Source: JAJPKK01 sp963747835 (lineage in GTDB: Bacteria > Pseudomonadota > Alphaproteobacteria > Rhizobiales > Xanthobacteraceae). From it: a stretch of 64,000 bases of DNA. Position 1 is the stretch's first letter, and each line of letters opens with the position of its first letter. Made by a program: the position numbers and the translations under genes. The stretch spans positions 1,922,001-1,986,000 of the forward strand of contig CAVVGO010000005.1 of NCBI GenBank assembly GCA_963747835.1. Reading direction: 5' to 3'. Below the pieces are notes generated by a model, which worked only from the letters and a program-made list of their open reading frames with translations, was not told the DNA's origin and searched no databases. Positions 45,552 through 55,829 of this stretch are shown piece after piece.

Positions 45552-45713
45552 GGACCGCAGCCTGTCAGCTCGCGAGGTGGCGAGCACGAGTCGCATTCAG
45601 CTTACAATTTTCCGGCGCGGCTTTGCCATGCATTTACGGCGCGCCCGACAAGGCGGATTCGCACGGACCCGCTCGTTGTCCCGGCAGCGATCCTCTCCCG
45701 GATCGCGGCGCCG

Positions 45714-47084
45714 CTACTTCGCCGGCACCGCGACCGGCTCCAGAACGTTTGCTTGCCTGCCGGTCGCGGCGGGACAGAGGAACGTGATGACCGCACCCGC
45801 GAGCGCGCAGGCGGCCAGGAAATAGAGGCCGGCCTGAAAACTGTTGGTCGAGTCCTTGATCCAGCCGACCACGAACGGCCCGACATAGCCCCCGAGATTG
45901 CCGGTGGCGTTGATCAACGCGATCGAGGCCGCGGCAGAACTGCCGGTGAGGAACATCGACGGCATCGGCCAGAACGACGCGCGCGACCCGTAGATGCCGA
46001 TGGTCGCGGCCGACATGCCGATCAGGGCCCAGAACGAGCTGCCGAACCAGCCGGCGACGACAAGCCCGGCCGCGGCGAGCACCGACGCGGCAATCAGGTG
46101 CCAGTGGCGCTCGTGATTGCGATCCGACGACCAACCCCACGCGACGAGGCCGATGGTTCCGATGATATAGGGGATCGATGCCACGAAGCCGGTCATCTGG
46201 TTGGTGAGGCCCATGCCTTTGACGATTTGCGGCATGAAGAACACGATGCCGTAATTGGCGGTGACGCCCATGAAATAGATCGCAGCGAGCGCCAGCACGC
46301 GGCGATCGGCAAGCGCCTCCATCAGGGAAGGCCGTCCGCCGGCGACGTCGATCCTGCGCCGTTCCTCGGCGAGTGTGGTCTCGAGCCAGGTGCGCTCATC
46401 GGTATCAAGCCAGGTTGCGACCGCGGGCCGGTCGGTCATCACCTTCCACACCACCACCGCCAGCACCACGGCGGGGAGCGCTTCGAGAATGAACACCCAC
46501 TGCCATCCCCGGAGGCCCAGAAGGCCGTCGGTATTGTCGAGGATCGCGCCCGAGACAATGGACGCGACCGCATTGGCGATCGGCTGGGCGATGAACAAAG
46601 TTGAGATGACGCGGCCGCGGTAGACGGCCGGGTACCAGTACGTGAAATACAGGATCATGCCCGGGAAAAAACCGGCTTCCGCGGCGCCGAGCAGGAAGCG
46701 ATAGACGAGGAAGCTTGTGGGGCCGGTCGCGTAGGCAGTCAGGCCGGAAATGATGCCCCAAGTGAGCATGATGCGGGCAATCCACATCCGCGCGCCGACA
46801 CGTTCCAGGATCAGGTTGCTCGGGATCTCGAACAGGAAATAACTGAAAAAGAAAATGCCGGCGCCCCAGCCGTAGATATAGGCGGTAAGCCCCAAGTCCT
46901 TGTTCATGGTCAGTGCCGCGAACGATACGTTGGTGCGGTCGATATAGGCGACGCAATAAGCGAGCGCTGCCAGCGGCAGGAGCCGCCAAGAGACTTTCGC
47001 AATGGTGCGGCCCTCGACGGTCCGCGCGGTCGTGGCGATCAAGGCGTGCCTCCCGATTTTTGCGGTCAGCATAGCGGGAGGCAC
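45714..47084 (-). CDS. MFS transporter, anion:cation symporter type
   Basis: 456 residues with about 12 hydrophobic segments. The MFS signature includes AYIDRTNVSFAA at the first helix, SNLILERVGAR after helix 2 and a long central loop (TDERTWLETTLAEERRR). This matches the ACS subfamily that takes up organic anions such as hydroxyphenylacetate, phthalate or tartrate. The start could be ATG at 47084 or 47072. The 3' end lies 162 bases before the dioxygenase gene. Substrate not determinable; a carboxylate such as a sugar acid would fit the downstream cluster. Confidence 0.88.
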   Translation of the reverse strand: MPPAMLTAKIGRHALIATTARTVEGRTIAKVSWRLLPLAALAYCVAYIDRTNVSFAALTMNKDLGLTAYIYGWGAGIFFFSYFLFEIPSNLILERVGARMWIARIMLTWGIISGLTAYATGPTSFLVYRFLLGAAEAGFFPGMILYFTYWYPAVYRGRVISTLFIAQPIANAVASIVSGAILDNTDGLLGLRGWQWVFILEALPAVVLAVVVWKVMTDRPAVATWLDTDERTWLETTLAEERRRIDVAGGRPSLMEALADRRVLALAAIYFMGVTANYGIVFFMPQIVKGMGLTNQMTGFVASIPYIIGTIGLVAWGWSSDRNHERHWHLIAASVLAAAGLVVAGWFGSSFWALIGMSAATIGIYGSRASFWPMPSMFLTGSSAAASIALINATGNLGGYVGPFVVGWIKDSTNSFQAGLYFLAACALAGAVITFLCPAATGRQANVLEPVAVPAK

Positions 47085-47183
47085 GACGGAGGGCCAGCGC
47101 GGCGGGAGGATCAGTGGAGGATCAATCGATCAATGCCGCGCGTCTGGCGCTCGGCAATGTCACCTCAGCGCCAGTCCCCACGA

Positions 47184-47882
47184 CTATTCGAGAGCCTTGT
47201 ACCAGCGCCGATCGTAGGGCGAACTCGATGCGACGCCGAGCTTGGCGCGGAAATCCCTGTTTAGCGCGGAAACTTCATGATCAGAGGCAGATTTCTGATT
47301 GCTCCATACCTCGACCGCCTCGAAATGATTGGTACGCGACGACTGCTGCGCCAGATCGTAGCGCAGGTTCCCGCGGGCTTTGCGTGAAGCGGCGCTGAAG
47401 GCTTCGAGAACCGGCATGAAAGCATCACGGCCGGCCGGATTGGGTCCGAGTATATCGATGTGCGAAACGGCATAGACGGCGCCCGGACCAGCGAGAGCAT
47501 GCGGTGTCGCCGAAACGATGGTGTAGAATTGTTGATCCAGTGGAGCAATCAAAACGGGATCGAGGTCGGCGCGCAATTCCCCGATCAACGCCGCCGCAGA
47601 ACTCTCGGTGCGAGCTTTGGAGTTTTTCCAAACCTCTACGATGGCGAACTGATTTTCTGGAGCAATACGCTGGAGCACATCGAAACTCACAGCTCCTGGC
47701 GCCTGCCGGGCCGCCTCGGCGATACGCCGCAGAACTTCAGCTGCATGCGTGACCGCGGGTGCTGCGACATCGATATAGCTCACCACGTAGACCGTCTCAT
47801 TCGCCTCATCAGTGCGAGCCGCCTGCAGCGGAACAAGCATCAGTGATAGAGCAAGCCAAACAAGGCGCCGTGAACGCATCAC
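47184..47882 (-). CDS. Periplasmic tandem ABM-like (antibiotic biosynthesis monooxygenase fold) protein 1
   Basis: 232 residues. A signal peptide (WLALSLMLVPLQA) precedes two related alpha/beta-barrel-like halves (residues 30-125 and 135-225). Each has a YVVSYIDV or YAVSHIDI strand, then a helix, then FDVLQ or YDLAQ, NQFAIVEVW or NHFEAVEVW. The C-terminal box is YDRRWYKALE. ABM domains act on small aromatic or lipid-derived molecules or are only structural. An exported double ABM is unusual, because most members are cytoplasmic. It lies 44 bases after its paralogue at 47927-48598. Confidence 0.8.
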   Translation of the reverse strand: MMRSRRLVWLALSLMLVPLQAARTDEANETVYVVSYIDVAAPAVTHAAEVLRRIAEAARQAPGAVSFDVLQRIAPENQFAIVEVWKNSKARTESSAAALIGELRADLDPVLIAPLDQQFYTIVSATPHALAGPGAVYAVSHIDILGPNPAGRDAFMPVLEAFSAASRKARGNLRYDLAQQSSRTNHFEAVEVWSNQKSASDHEVSALNRDFRAKLGVASSSPYDRRWYKALE

Positions 47883-47926
47883 GAAATCTCCGCGTTTCGA
47901 CAGTCTGGGCGAGAGCGCTCTCCCAC

Positions 47927-48598
47927 TCAGAGGGCTTTGTACCAGCGCCTGTCGTAATGAGGTCCGGTGATCGGTGCCAAGACCGCACGAAATTCCTTGG
48001 AGGGGACGGCGGCCTCATGGGTATCTTTCGACATTTGATCTTTCCAGATTTCAACCATGGCGAAATGGTTCAAACGCGATGAATCCCGAATCGGATAGTA
48101 GCGCAGATTGCCCGCGGCCTGACGGGTCGCGGCTGCGTATTTGACCAGCGCTGCATACATGTCATCGCTCTTTTCCGGCAGCACGGCGATATGCGTCACC
48201 CCGTAGATCGCCCCTGCCGGGGAAACCTGTAAAGCTCGGCCCACCATCGGCGTGGCCAGCCGTGTGTCGATGGGCGCAATGAGAACCGAAGAGAGCGCAG
48301 CACCGGCCCGCTTGGTGTTTACGCCGGCGAAATGAGTGTCGTACGCCTGCTGGTCCTTCCAGGCCTCGAAGATAACAAATTGATTGGTGGGCAGAACCAT
48401 CTCAGCGATCTCAAAATCGAGGACGCCTTGTTCCTTGCGGCTAGCTTCCGCCAATTGCTTGAGGACGTCTGAAGTCTCGGCTGCGGAGGCCGGCAAGACT
48501 TCAATATAGCTCGTCGCATAGACGATCGAATTCTCCTGCTGTGCTTGCGCATTGGCCGAGATCGATGCGAGCAACGCGAGAGCCGCGGCAAGTCTCAT
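47927..48598 (-). CDS. Periplasmic tandem ABM-like protein 2
   Basis: 223 residues. It is a tandem paralogue of the preceding gene with the same architecture: signal peptide (AAALALLASISANAQA), first half with YATSYIEVLPA and NQFVIFEAWKD, second half with YGVTHIAVLPE and NHFAMVEIWKD, ending YDRRWYKAL. The shared C-terminal box shows recent common origin, although the central regions are diverged. Probably in an operon with its paralogue, this gene first. No catalytic residues can be named. Confidence 0.8.
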   Translation of the reverse strand: MRLAAALALLASISANAQAQQENSIVYATSYIEVLPASAAETSDVLKQLAEASRKEQGVLDFEIAEMVLPTNQFVIFEAWKDQQAYDTHFAGVNTKRAGAALSSVLIAPIDTRLATPMVGRALQVSPAGAIYGVTHIAVLPEKSDDMYAALVKYAAATRQAAGNLRYYPIRDSSRLNHFAMVEIWKDQMSKDTHEAAVPSKEFRAVLAPITGPHYDRRWYKAL

Positions 48599-48745
48599 TT
48601 CGTTTCGCTCCCGATGAAACGTTCACGATACTACCGGACGCTCTTGGACGTTTATAGCTGCTTTTTGCTCGTACCGGCAGCAGGGCCTTCCGGAGACTGA
48701 CCGGAGCGGGCGCGCTCTGAGCGCCTCTCGCGTGCACTCGGCTGG

Positions 48746-49045
48746 CTACTTCTTGAAACCCTTGCGGAGCATTCTGCCAAGTCGGAACGCATGGTCCGTG
48801 AAGCCGCTCTTGGAAGGGGCTGCGGATGTTATCTCCTTGACCCCCTGCCCCAATCGAAACATGACGCCCGTCCATTTGACTTCGGATGTTGCATCGTGCT
48901 TGAGCTGATTCTCCAAGCGTGCTTTCAGCCGCTCGGCATTGGCTCTCTCGGGTTCTGTCGCGGCGGGGTCCAAGACCACGGCGGTAAGAGACCGAAGCTT
49001 CCGATAAATGGCCGCGGCAGACTTCGCATTCTCGCTCATAGGCAT
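48746..49045 (-). CDS. Small hypothetical protein
   Basis: 99 residues, basic, without signal peptide or membrane segment. The N-terminal half is helical and charged (ERANAERLKARLENQLKHD), with a possible short coiled coil. The C-terminal half contains FRLGRMLRKGFKK. No family was recognised. The coding assignment rests on length and codon bias only. Confidence 0.45.
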   Translation of the reverse strand: MPMSENAKSAAAIYRKLRSLTAVVLDPAATEPERANAERLKARLENQLKHDATSEVKWTGVMFRLGQGVKEITSAAPSKSGFTDHAFRLGRMLRKGFKK

Positions 49046-49128
49046 CGGCTAAATCCTGTCATCGAACCCGCCATCACTAAAGGTCCGCCGAAACTTAAGA
49101 CAACTGCTCTACTTCGTTCGAGAACGCG

Positions 49129-50161
49129 TCAAGCGAATTTGCCGGCGGCCGTGACATCACCGGCCATAGTGCCGTGAATCGTACACTCGGCGATCCGTCC
49201 CCCAAGCTCATCCTCGATATGGGCGCGAATAATTTCGTCAAACGACGTCTCCGCCGCAAATCCCAGTTCGAGCGCGCGCCGCGCATCGAAATTCTCCGGC
49301 CAGCCGGCCACGATCTTCGCCACCATGTCGTCCGGCTCGCGGCGAATGCGGGCAGCAACCTTTGAGCCCGCCACGCGGGTGAGCGCCGCGATCTCCTCTC
49401 CGACGGTGCAGCACAGGCCCGGCATGGTGAGGTTGATCCGCGAGCCGAGCCGATTGTGGTCGAGGCCGGCAGCGTGGACGAGGAAGCCCACGGCTGCGCG
49501 CGGGCTTGCGAACCAGTGCCTCACGTTCCTCGGAAACCGGTAGTATCGCTTCGTGTCCAGCCAGAGGCTCGCGGATAATGGAGGAGAAAAATCCCGACGC
49601 CGCCTTGTTGGGCCGGCCGGGCCGCACCGTGATGCTCGGCAGGCGGATGCCGACCCCGTCGAGGAAGCCGCGACGGGTGTAATCGGCCAGCAGCAGTTCG
49701 CCGATCGCCTTCTGAGTTCCGTATGACGTGAGCGGGGTTAGGAAGAAATCGTCCGGGATGGCGTCCGGGAACGGTGCGCCGAACACCGCGATAGATGACG
49801 CAAACACGAATTTCGGGTGATAGCCGGAGAGCCGGATGGCCTCCAGCAGTTCGCGCGTGCCGGCGAAGTTAACCCGGTAGCCCTTCTCGAAATCGGTCTC
49901 GGCCTCGCCCGAAACGACTGCTGCGAGATGGAAGATCACGTCGGGCCGTCCCGCGATGGCCTCGGCGGCGCCGCCGGGCGCCGCCAAGTCGGATGCCGCT
50001 GTCTCGACCTCGAAGGAGGTGCCGGCGGGCTTCTGCGGCACGACGACGTCAACCAACGTCATGCGCCTGATCGTCCGCCCTGCCAGGGCCCCGTCGCGCC
50101 CCAGCCGTGCCGTCAGCTTGCCGCCGATCATGCCGGCCGCGCCGGTAATAAGGATGTGCAT
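49129..50161 (-). CDS. denD: DenD-like D-erythronate dehydrogenase (NAD epimerase fold; one frameshift)
   Basis: About 343 residues when joined. A Rossmann N-terminus (ILITGAAGMIGGKL), the VIFHLAAVVSGEAE region, active-site SYGTQKAIGE and the late PVSEE-VRHWFASPRAAVGFL match D-erythronate dehydrogenases, which oxidise D-erythronate at C2 in sugar-acid catabolism. The frame slips near 49525; removing one base restores EEVRHWFASP. The C-terminal ARRALELGFAAETSFDEIIRAHIEDE completes the family length. It follows the SDR gene on the same strand after 250 bases with no gene. The full denD pathway partners (kinase, isomerases) are not in the window. Confidence 0.8.
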
Positions 50162-50411
50162 GACGGCCTCTTTTCAACCTTTGTCGACGCCCCAAAAATG
50201 CCGGATTATTTTCCTATGATGCAGGTCCAATACCTTTACAGGATGCATCGCATTCCGGACCAGGATTTTGGCAGAACAAACCCACCGTCGGAATATCTCT
50301 TGCGATCCGCATTTTAGCGAAACAAAGCCACCATGGATCATCTATTAAAATCAATAGGATATCGCGGTGTCGGCGGCCAGTCCGTCGTCGCCCCGCGTTG
50401 CCGGTGTGCCG

Positions 50412-51170
50412 TCACATCGCCATACCGCCGTCGACCAGATGGGCCTGCCCGGTAATGAAGCTCGCCTCGTCGGAAGCGAGGAACAAGGCGAGCGCGGCGA
50501 CTTCCGCGGGTGTCCCCAGCCGTCCCATCGGCTGGCGGTCGATGAAGTCCTGGCGGACCTTGTCGATCGTCTTGCCGGTCGCCTTGGACAGGTCCTCGAC
50601 CCGTCCGTCGAGCGAAGGCGTCTCGATGGTGCCGGGACAGATCGCGTTGGCGCGAATGCCCTGCCGGATGAAATCGGCGGCTACCGCCTTGGTGAGCCCG
50701 ATGATGGCGGCCTTGGTGGCGCCGTAGACGTAGCGGTTGGGCACGCCCCGGATCGACGACGCCACCGACGATATGTTGACGATCGAGCCGCGCTTCTTTT
50801 CGACCATCCCGGGCAAGAACGCCCGCAGCGTGCGATGCATCGATTTGACGTTCAGATCGAAGGAAAAGTCCCAGTCCGCCTCGCCGCATTGGAGCGCAGA
50901 GCCGTGATGCACGAAGCCGGCGCAATTGACCAGGATGTCGGGCGGCCCGAACGCTTTGATCACCGCGCCGGCCAGCGCCTCGACGGCGACGGTCGAGCGC
51001 ACGTCGAGCGCTTCGCTGCGCGCGGCGGCGAGGCCGGTAAGCTTGCCGGCGTCGAGATCGGTCGCGATCACCTGCGCGCCCTGCGCGATGAAGGCCTCAC
51101 AAATGGCGCGGCCGATCCCCTGTCCGGCCGCCGTCACGAATGCAACCTTGTTGCTGAGCTGCTGTGTCAT
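50412..51170 (-). CDS. SDR family NAD(P)-dependent oxidoreductase 1
   Basis: 252 residues, classical short-chain dehydrogenase: cofactor loop TAAGQGIG, NCAG motif, catalytic Ser in NISSVAS and YGATK (Tyr/Lys). The C-terminal FLASDEASFITGQAHLVDGGMAM is typical. ATG at 51170 lies 37 bases after the dehydratase stop, so the two are probably one operon. With an aldonate dehydratase beside it, oxidation of a 2-keto-3-deoxy sugar acid or of a sugar itself is likely; the substrate is inferred. Confidence 0.88.
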   Translation of the reverse strand: MTQQLSNKVAFVTAAGQGIGRAICEAFIAQGAQVIATDLDAGKLTGLAAARSEALDVRSTVAVEALAGAVIKAFGPPDILVNCAGFVHHGSALQCGEADWDFSFDLNVKSMHRTLRAFLPGMVEKKRGSIVNISSVASSIRGVPNRYVYGATKAAIIGLTKAVAADFIRQGIRANAICPGTIETPSLDGRVEDLSKATGKTIDKVRQDFIDRQPMGRLGTPAEVAALALFLASDEASFITGQAHLVDGGMAM

Positions 51171-51207
51171 GGCTGAAATCCTGGAAAGAGTTGAAGGTGA
51201 TCGCAGT

Positions 51208-52999
51208 TCAGTGGTTGTCGCGCGGAACCCCGAAGGTCTGGGCGACGCGCTGAAATTTGGGCGCCGGCTTGAGCACCATGCCGTCGGCAAGCTGGTCGAC
51301 CATGGCGCGCTGGATTTCCTGCCATGGCGTCTGGCTCGGCCGGATACTTGAAGCCGCCGGCCCGTTCCAGCGCGGCGCGCCGCTCCTTCAGTTCCGCGTG
51401 CGAGATCATGATGTCGGCGGTGCCCTTGTTGAGATCGATGCGGATGCGGTCGCCGCTGCGCAGCAGCGCGAGCCCGCCGTTGGCTGCGGCCTCGGGCGAG
51501 GCGTTGAGGATCGACGGCGAGCCAGAGGTGCCGGATTGCCGGCCGTCGCCGATGCAGGGCAGCGACGTGACCCCGCGTCTGATCAGCGCCGCCGGCGGCT
51601 GCATGTTCACCACTTCCGCCGAGCCCGGATAGCCGATGGGTCCGACGCCGCGCATGACCAGAAGGGTGTGCTCGTCAATACCGAGGCCGGGATCATCGAT
51701 CCGGCGATGATAATCCTCCGGCCCCTCGAACACGATGCAGCGTCCCTCGAAGGCTTCGGGGTCGTTCGGGTTCGATAGATAGCGCTTGCGGAATTCCTCC
51801 GAGATCACCGAGAGTTTCATGATGGCGGAGTCGAACAGGTTGCCGCGCAACACCTTGAAGCCAGCCCTGTGTTTCAGCGGCTTGGCGTAGGGGCGGATCA
51901 CGTCCGCATCGCTCGCGCGCGTCACGTTCTCCCCGATGGTGCGGCCGTTGATGGTCAGCGCATCGCCATGGATGCGCTTGGCGCCGAGCAATTCGTGCAT
52001 CACGGCCGGCAGGCCGCCGGCGCGGAAATAGTCTTCGCCCAGATATTTGCCGGCGGGCTGCATGTCAACGAGAAGCGGAATGTCGAGGCCGATGGTCTCC
52101 CAGTCGCCGATATCGACCTTGACCCCGACGTGGCGCGCGATCGCGTTGATGTGGATCGGCGCATTGGTCGAGCCGCCGATCGCCGAACAGGCGACGATGG
52201 CGTTCTCGAACGCCTTGCGGGTGAGAATGTCCGACGGCTTTACGTCCTCGCGCACAATCGCGACGGCGCGCAATCCGGTCTGATACGCGATCTGCGCCCG
52301 TTCCCGATAGGGCGCCGGAATCGCGGCGCAGCCCGGCAGCGACATGCCGAGCGCTTCGGCAAGCGCGTTCATGGTCGAGGCGGTGCCCATGGTGTTGCAG
52401 TGGCCGACCGACGGGGCCGACGAGGCCACGATGTCGATGAACTCCTTGTAGTCGATGCGGCCGGCCGCATGTTCCTGGCGGGCGTTCCAGACCGCGGTGC
52501 CGGAGCCCGAGCGCTCGCCCTTCCACCAGCCATTGAGCATCGGCCCGCCGGACAGCACGATCGCCGGCATGTTGACGGTCGCGGCAGCCATCAGGCAGGC
52601 CGGCACGGTCTTGTCGCAGCCGGTCATCAGCACGACGCCGTCGAGCGGATAACCGTACAGCACCTCGACGAGACCCAGATAGGCGAGATTGCGATCGAGC
52701 GCGGCGGTCGGGCGCTTGCCGGTCTCCTGGATCGGATGCACCGGAAATTCGAACGCGATGCCGCCGGCGTCACGGATGCCGTCGCGCACCCGCTTGGCAA
52801 GCTCGATGTGGTGACGGTTGCAGGGCGAGAGATCGGATCCGGTCTGGGCGATGCCGACGATCGGCTTGCCGGCGCACAATTCATCCCGGGTGAGGCCGTA
52901 GTTGAGATAGCGCTCCAGATAGAGCGCCGTCATGCCGGGATTGTCCGGATTGTCGAACCACATCCGCGAACGCAGGCGGGATTTCGCGGAGTTGTTCAT
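51208..52999 (-). CDS. IlvD/Edd family sugar-acid dehydratase (one frameshift)
   Basis: About 597 residues when joined. Fe-S cluster cysteines are visible in TGCDKTVPACLMA and PSVGHCNTMGTA, with the third-motif GGSTNAPIH and C-terminal SGTSGSPSILNASPEAAANGG. The N-terminal RMWFDNPDNPGMTALYLERYLNYG is typical of pentonate/arabinonate dehydratases rather than branched-chain IlvD. These enzymes remove water from aldonates to give 2-keto-3-deoxy acids. The frame slips near base 51347; removing one G makes the tail QTPWQEIQRAMVDQLADGM and ends the gene at 51208. The start is ATG at 52999, with GAGG upstream. No ilv or leu genes are nearby. Confidence 0.87.
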
Positions 53000-53159
53000 T
53001 GGAGCCTCTTTTCCGCCGCGCACCCGGCGAAGCCCGGTCGGGACTGTGGCGGTCGCGGTGGCAATCGGCCGGCATCGAGTTTATGTCAATACGCCATCGC
53101 AACATCGGTTCCACGGTTCGAGCCCGATGCCGCGTGAAGAAACCTGGAGGGGCGCGTCG

Positions 53160-53909
53160 ATGACCACGATCTATGATGTTCGCGATCGCACCGCGATTGT
53201 CACCGGCGGCGCGCAGGGCATCGGCCGGGCGATCGCCGAGCGGCTGCTGGGCGGCGGAGCGACGGTGTGGCTGTGGGATCACGATATCGCGCTTGCGAAC
53301 ACGACGGCAGCGGAGTTGAAGTCTCTCGGCCCGATCTTCGCGGCACGGGTTGACGTGACGGACCTCGCTCAGGTTGAAGCCGCAGCCAAGGCCATGCCAA
53401 GTGGGCGCATCGATATCCTCGTCAATAATGCCGGGATCTCCGGGCCGAACGTCCGGACGTGGGAGTATCCTCCGCAGGATTGGGCGCGGGTATTGAGCGT
53501 AAACCTCACCGGCACGTTCAACTGCTGCCGGGCGATCGCGCCGCTGATGATCGCGCGCAACTACGGCCGCATCGTCAACATCGCTTCGGTCGCCGGCAAG
53601 GAAGGCAATCCGGGCGCCAGCGCGTACTCGGCTTCCAAGGCCGGCGTGATCGCGCTGACGAAATCGCTCGGCAAAGAGCTCGCCGGCTACGATATCGCGG
53701 TCAACTGCGTGACGCCGGCGGCCGCCAGGACCGCGCTGTTCGACCAGATGACCGCCGAGCACATCGACTACATGCTGTCGAAAATCCCGCGCGGGCGCTT
53801 TGTAAAAGTCGAGGAGATCGCCGATCTGGTGGCGTTCTGCGCTTCGCAAGAATGCGCCTTTACCACAGGCGCGGTGTTCGACATTTCAGGCGGACGCGCG
53901 ACCTATTGA
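53160..53909 (+). CDS. SDR family oxidoreductase 2
   Basis: 249 residues, classical SDR: TGGAQGIGRAI, LVNNAGISG, NIASVAG, YSASKAG. The C-terminus is FTTGAVFDISGGRATY. It starts at ATG 53160 behind GGAGGGG and is transcribed divergently from the dehydratase across 160 bases. It resembles FabG-like dehydrogenases of 2-keto-3-deoxy-L-rhamnonate/fuconate routes, which would follow the dehydratase step. Exact substrate unknown. Confidence 0.88.
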   Translation: MTTIYDVRDRTAIVTGGAQGIGRAIAERLLGGGATVWLWDHDIALANTTAAELKSLGPIFAARVDVTDLAQVEAAAKAMPSGRIDILVNNAGISGPNVRTWEYPPQDWARVLSVNLTGTFNCCRAIAPLMIARNYGRIVNIASVAGKEGNPGASAYSASKAGVIALTKSLGKELAGYDIAVNCVTPAAARTALFDQMTAEHIDYMLSKIPRGRFVKVEEIADLVAFCASQECAFTTGAVFDISGGRATY

Positions 53910-53914
53910 GGCTT

Positions 53915-55234
53915 TCATTGCAGCAGGTTGGAAACAAACTCCGTTAACGTCTCGATGACCGCGGCATCGACGTGGCCCGGCCTTTGATACTCCTCCGGCC
54001 TGCTCTTGCCGTCGCCGGACATAAACAGATGATTGAGGCGCGGAAATTCGCGGACGGTGACGTTCGAATGTCCTTCGAGTGCGATCTTGAACCCCTGCAG
54101 GTCCGTCATCGTCACCTGGTAATCCCGGCCGCCCTGCATGAGTAAGATCGGTAATTTCAGCTTCGCGGCCGTCGCCGCAGGGTTGTAGGTATTGAGATCG
54201 GCCCAATAGGGCGCCGGGATGCCGAAGAACTTCGATCCCACATCGCTCGACTTTGCTTGCATGGCCCGGTCGGCCTCAAACTTCACGTCATCGATGCGCT
54301 TGCGTGTCGCCTCGTCGGCGGGACCGTTCAGGGTCGCGATATACTCCGCCTGCTCGGCGATGAGGATCGGCAACGGACGCGTCGATCCCGCCATAATGAC
54401 GATGCCGGCAATGCCGTAGTCTCTCCCCGCAATGCGGGGCGCCAACATGCCGCCGAGACTGTGACCGACGATCACGATGCGGCTGGCGTCGATTTCGGCG
54501 CGCGCAGCCAGAAGTGCCGCCGCGGCAACTGCATCGTCCATGGTCTCTTCGCGAACCGTGGACGTCGGCGCCAATTGTCCGGGGTGAGCCTTGGTGCGCT
54601 TGTCGTAGCGGGGCGCCGCCACGCCGCGGGAAGCGAGTCCTTCAGCGATGTCGCGGAACGGCTGGTTCGGTCCAATCGCCTCGTCGCGATCATTCGGCCC
54701 CGAGCCATGGACCAGAACCGCGGCCGGCACCTTGCCGGCGGGCGATTTCGGCAGGCTCAGCGTGCCGCCCAACGCGGTCGGCGCCCCACCTATTGTGACC
54801 TCGACATTGGTGAATTTCGCCGGATCGACATAGGCTGGGGCGCTCCACGTCTGCGCGGGTGCCGCCGAAGGCGAAATGAACAGTCCTGCGACCTTACCGT
54901 CGACGACGTTGATTTTAATGTCGAGCGCCGCGTGTTCAAACCTGATCGGGACGATCACGACAGTGCCGGCACTCGTAACCTGAACCACGTGGGCGGGGGC
55001 AACTTCGCGCACCGGACCACCCTGCTGGAGAATGCCGCTCCAGACTTTGTCCAACGTCGTCAACGGCAATCCCTGTGACATCTCCGGCGTGAAGCGCGCC
55101 GTCACGGCAGCGAGTCGGTGGTTGACGAGATCGTTGGCGACGTCGGTCGCGAGCCTTTCAGCGGATTCCTGGCCCGTCGCGCCCACGATGCCGACACCCA
55201 ATGTGGTCAGAAGCATCAAAATAAAAACGCGCAT
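53915..55234 (-). CDS. Secreted alpha/beta hydrolase with DUF3887-like N-terminal domain
   Basis: 439 residues. A signal peptide (FILMLLTTLGVGIVGATG) is followed by a DUF3887-like domain (residues 25-120: RFTPEMSQGLPLTTLDKVW). The hydrolase follows, with HGSGPNDRD (oxyanion region), nucleophile Ser259 in GHSLGG, acid in QGGRDYQV and base in LNHLFM. This pairing is common in periplasmic esterases/peptidase-like hydrolases with unknown substrates. The start is ATG 55234 behind GGAGGACG. Its stop lies 5 bases from the stop of the convergent SDR gene. Confidence 0.88.
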   Translation of the reverse strand: MRVFILMLLTTLGVGIVGATGQESAERLATDVANDLVNHRLAAVTARFTPEMSQGLPLTTLDKVWSGILQQGGPVREVAPAHVVQVTSAGTVVIVPIRFEHAALDIKINVVDGKVAGLFISPSAAPAQTWSAPAYVDPAKFTNVEVTIGGAPTALGGTLSLPKSPAGKVPAAVLVHGSGPNDRDEAIGPNQPFRDIAEGLASRGVAAPRYDKRTKAHPGQLAPTSTVREETMDDAVAAAALLAARAEIDASRIVIVGHSLGGMLAPRIAGRDYGIAGIVIMAGSTRPLPILIAEQAEYIATLNGPADEATRKRIDDVKFEADRAMQAKSSDVGSKFFGIPAPYWADLNTYNPAATAAKLKLPILLMQGGRDYQVTMTDLQGFKIALEGHSNVTVREFPRLNHLFMSGDGKSRPEEYQRPGHVDAAVIETLTEFVSNLLQ

Positions 55235-55405
55235 CGTCGTCCTCCAGTCACCGCATTTGGGGCAGTTGGTTTTCATTGGTGTCGCCCCCGCTGCGCCGGG
55301 TTCACGAAAACGATTTGACCGGGCCGCCGCTTCGTGGCCTCTTTGCCGCAATGTCGGCCGCCCTTCCGCGGTGCAACATATGATCAGTGCCAACAGGAGT
55401 TAGCC

Positions 55406-55784
55406 ATGGCTGCACGGCTTCGTCACATCGCGATTTCCGTTCCCGATCCGGAGAAGGCCGCGAAGTTTTTCGAGCAGGCTTTCGAGATGAAAGTCGTCGG
55501 CAGGGCGGGCGTCGGCCTTTACGTCAGCGACGGCACGATCAACGTGGCGTTGCTCAGGTTTCCCGCCGAGGTGCCCGGGCTTCACGGCCGGCCATTACGG
55601 CATCATCCATTTCGGCATGTGGGTCGATGATCTCGATGAGACCGCCAAGAAGGTGGTCGCCGCCGGCGGCTGCTACTATCAGGGCCGCGCCGACAATAAC
55701 CCCGACACCTATTATGAGGTGAAGTACAAGGACCCGAACGGCGTCGTCTTCGACCTCACCCACGTGGCTGGAAAGGTGCGGTGA
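55406..55784 (+). CDS. VOC/glyoxalase-like protein (one frameshift)
   Basis: About 125 residues when joined. The N-terminus RHIAISVPDPEKAAKFFEQAF is a VOC strand-helix unit, and the C-terminus DPNGVVFDLTHVAG is the second metal-binding half. The frame slips near base 55587, where GLHG continues as GHYGIIHFGMWVDDLDET. Members are metal-dependent dioxygenases, lyases or resistance proteins. It lies 45 bases before the FAD monooxygenase, suggesting an aromatic-degradation pair. Confidence 0.75.
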
Positions 55785-55829
55785 AGGAAGTCGTTCCCGC
55801 CGAGACCGCAATCGCCGCCGAATAGATCC

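Noticed and set aside
51208..52999. Branched-chain amino acid IlvD
   Set aside because: The N-terminal and C-terminal patterns and the SDR neighbours fit aldonate dehydratases, and no ilv or leu genes are nearby.
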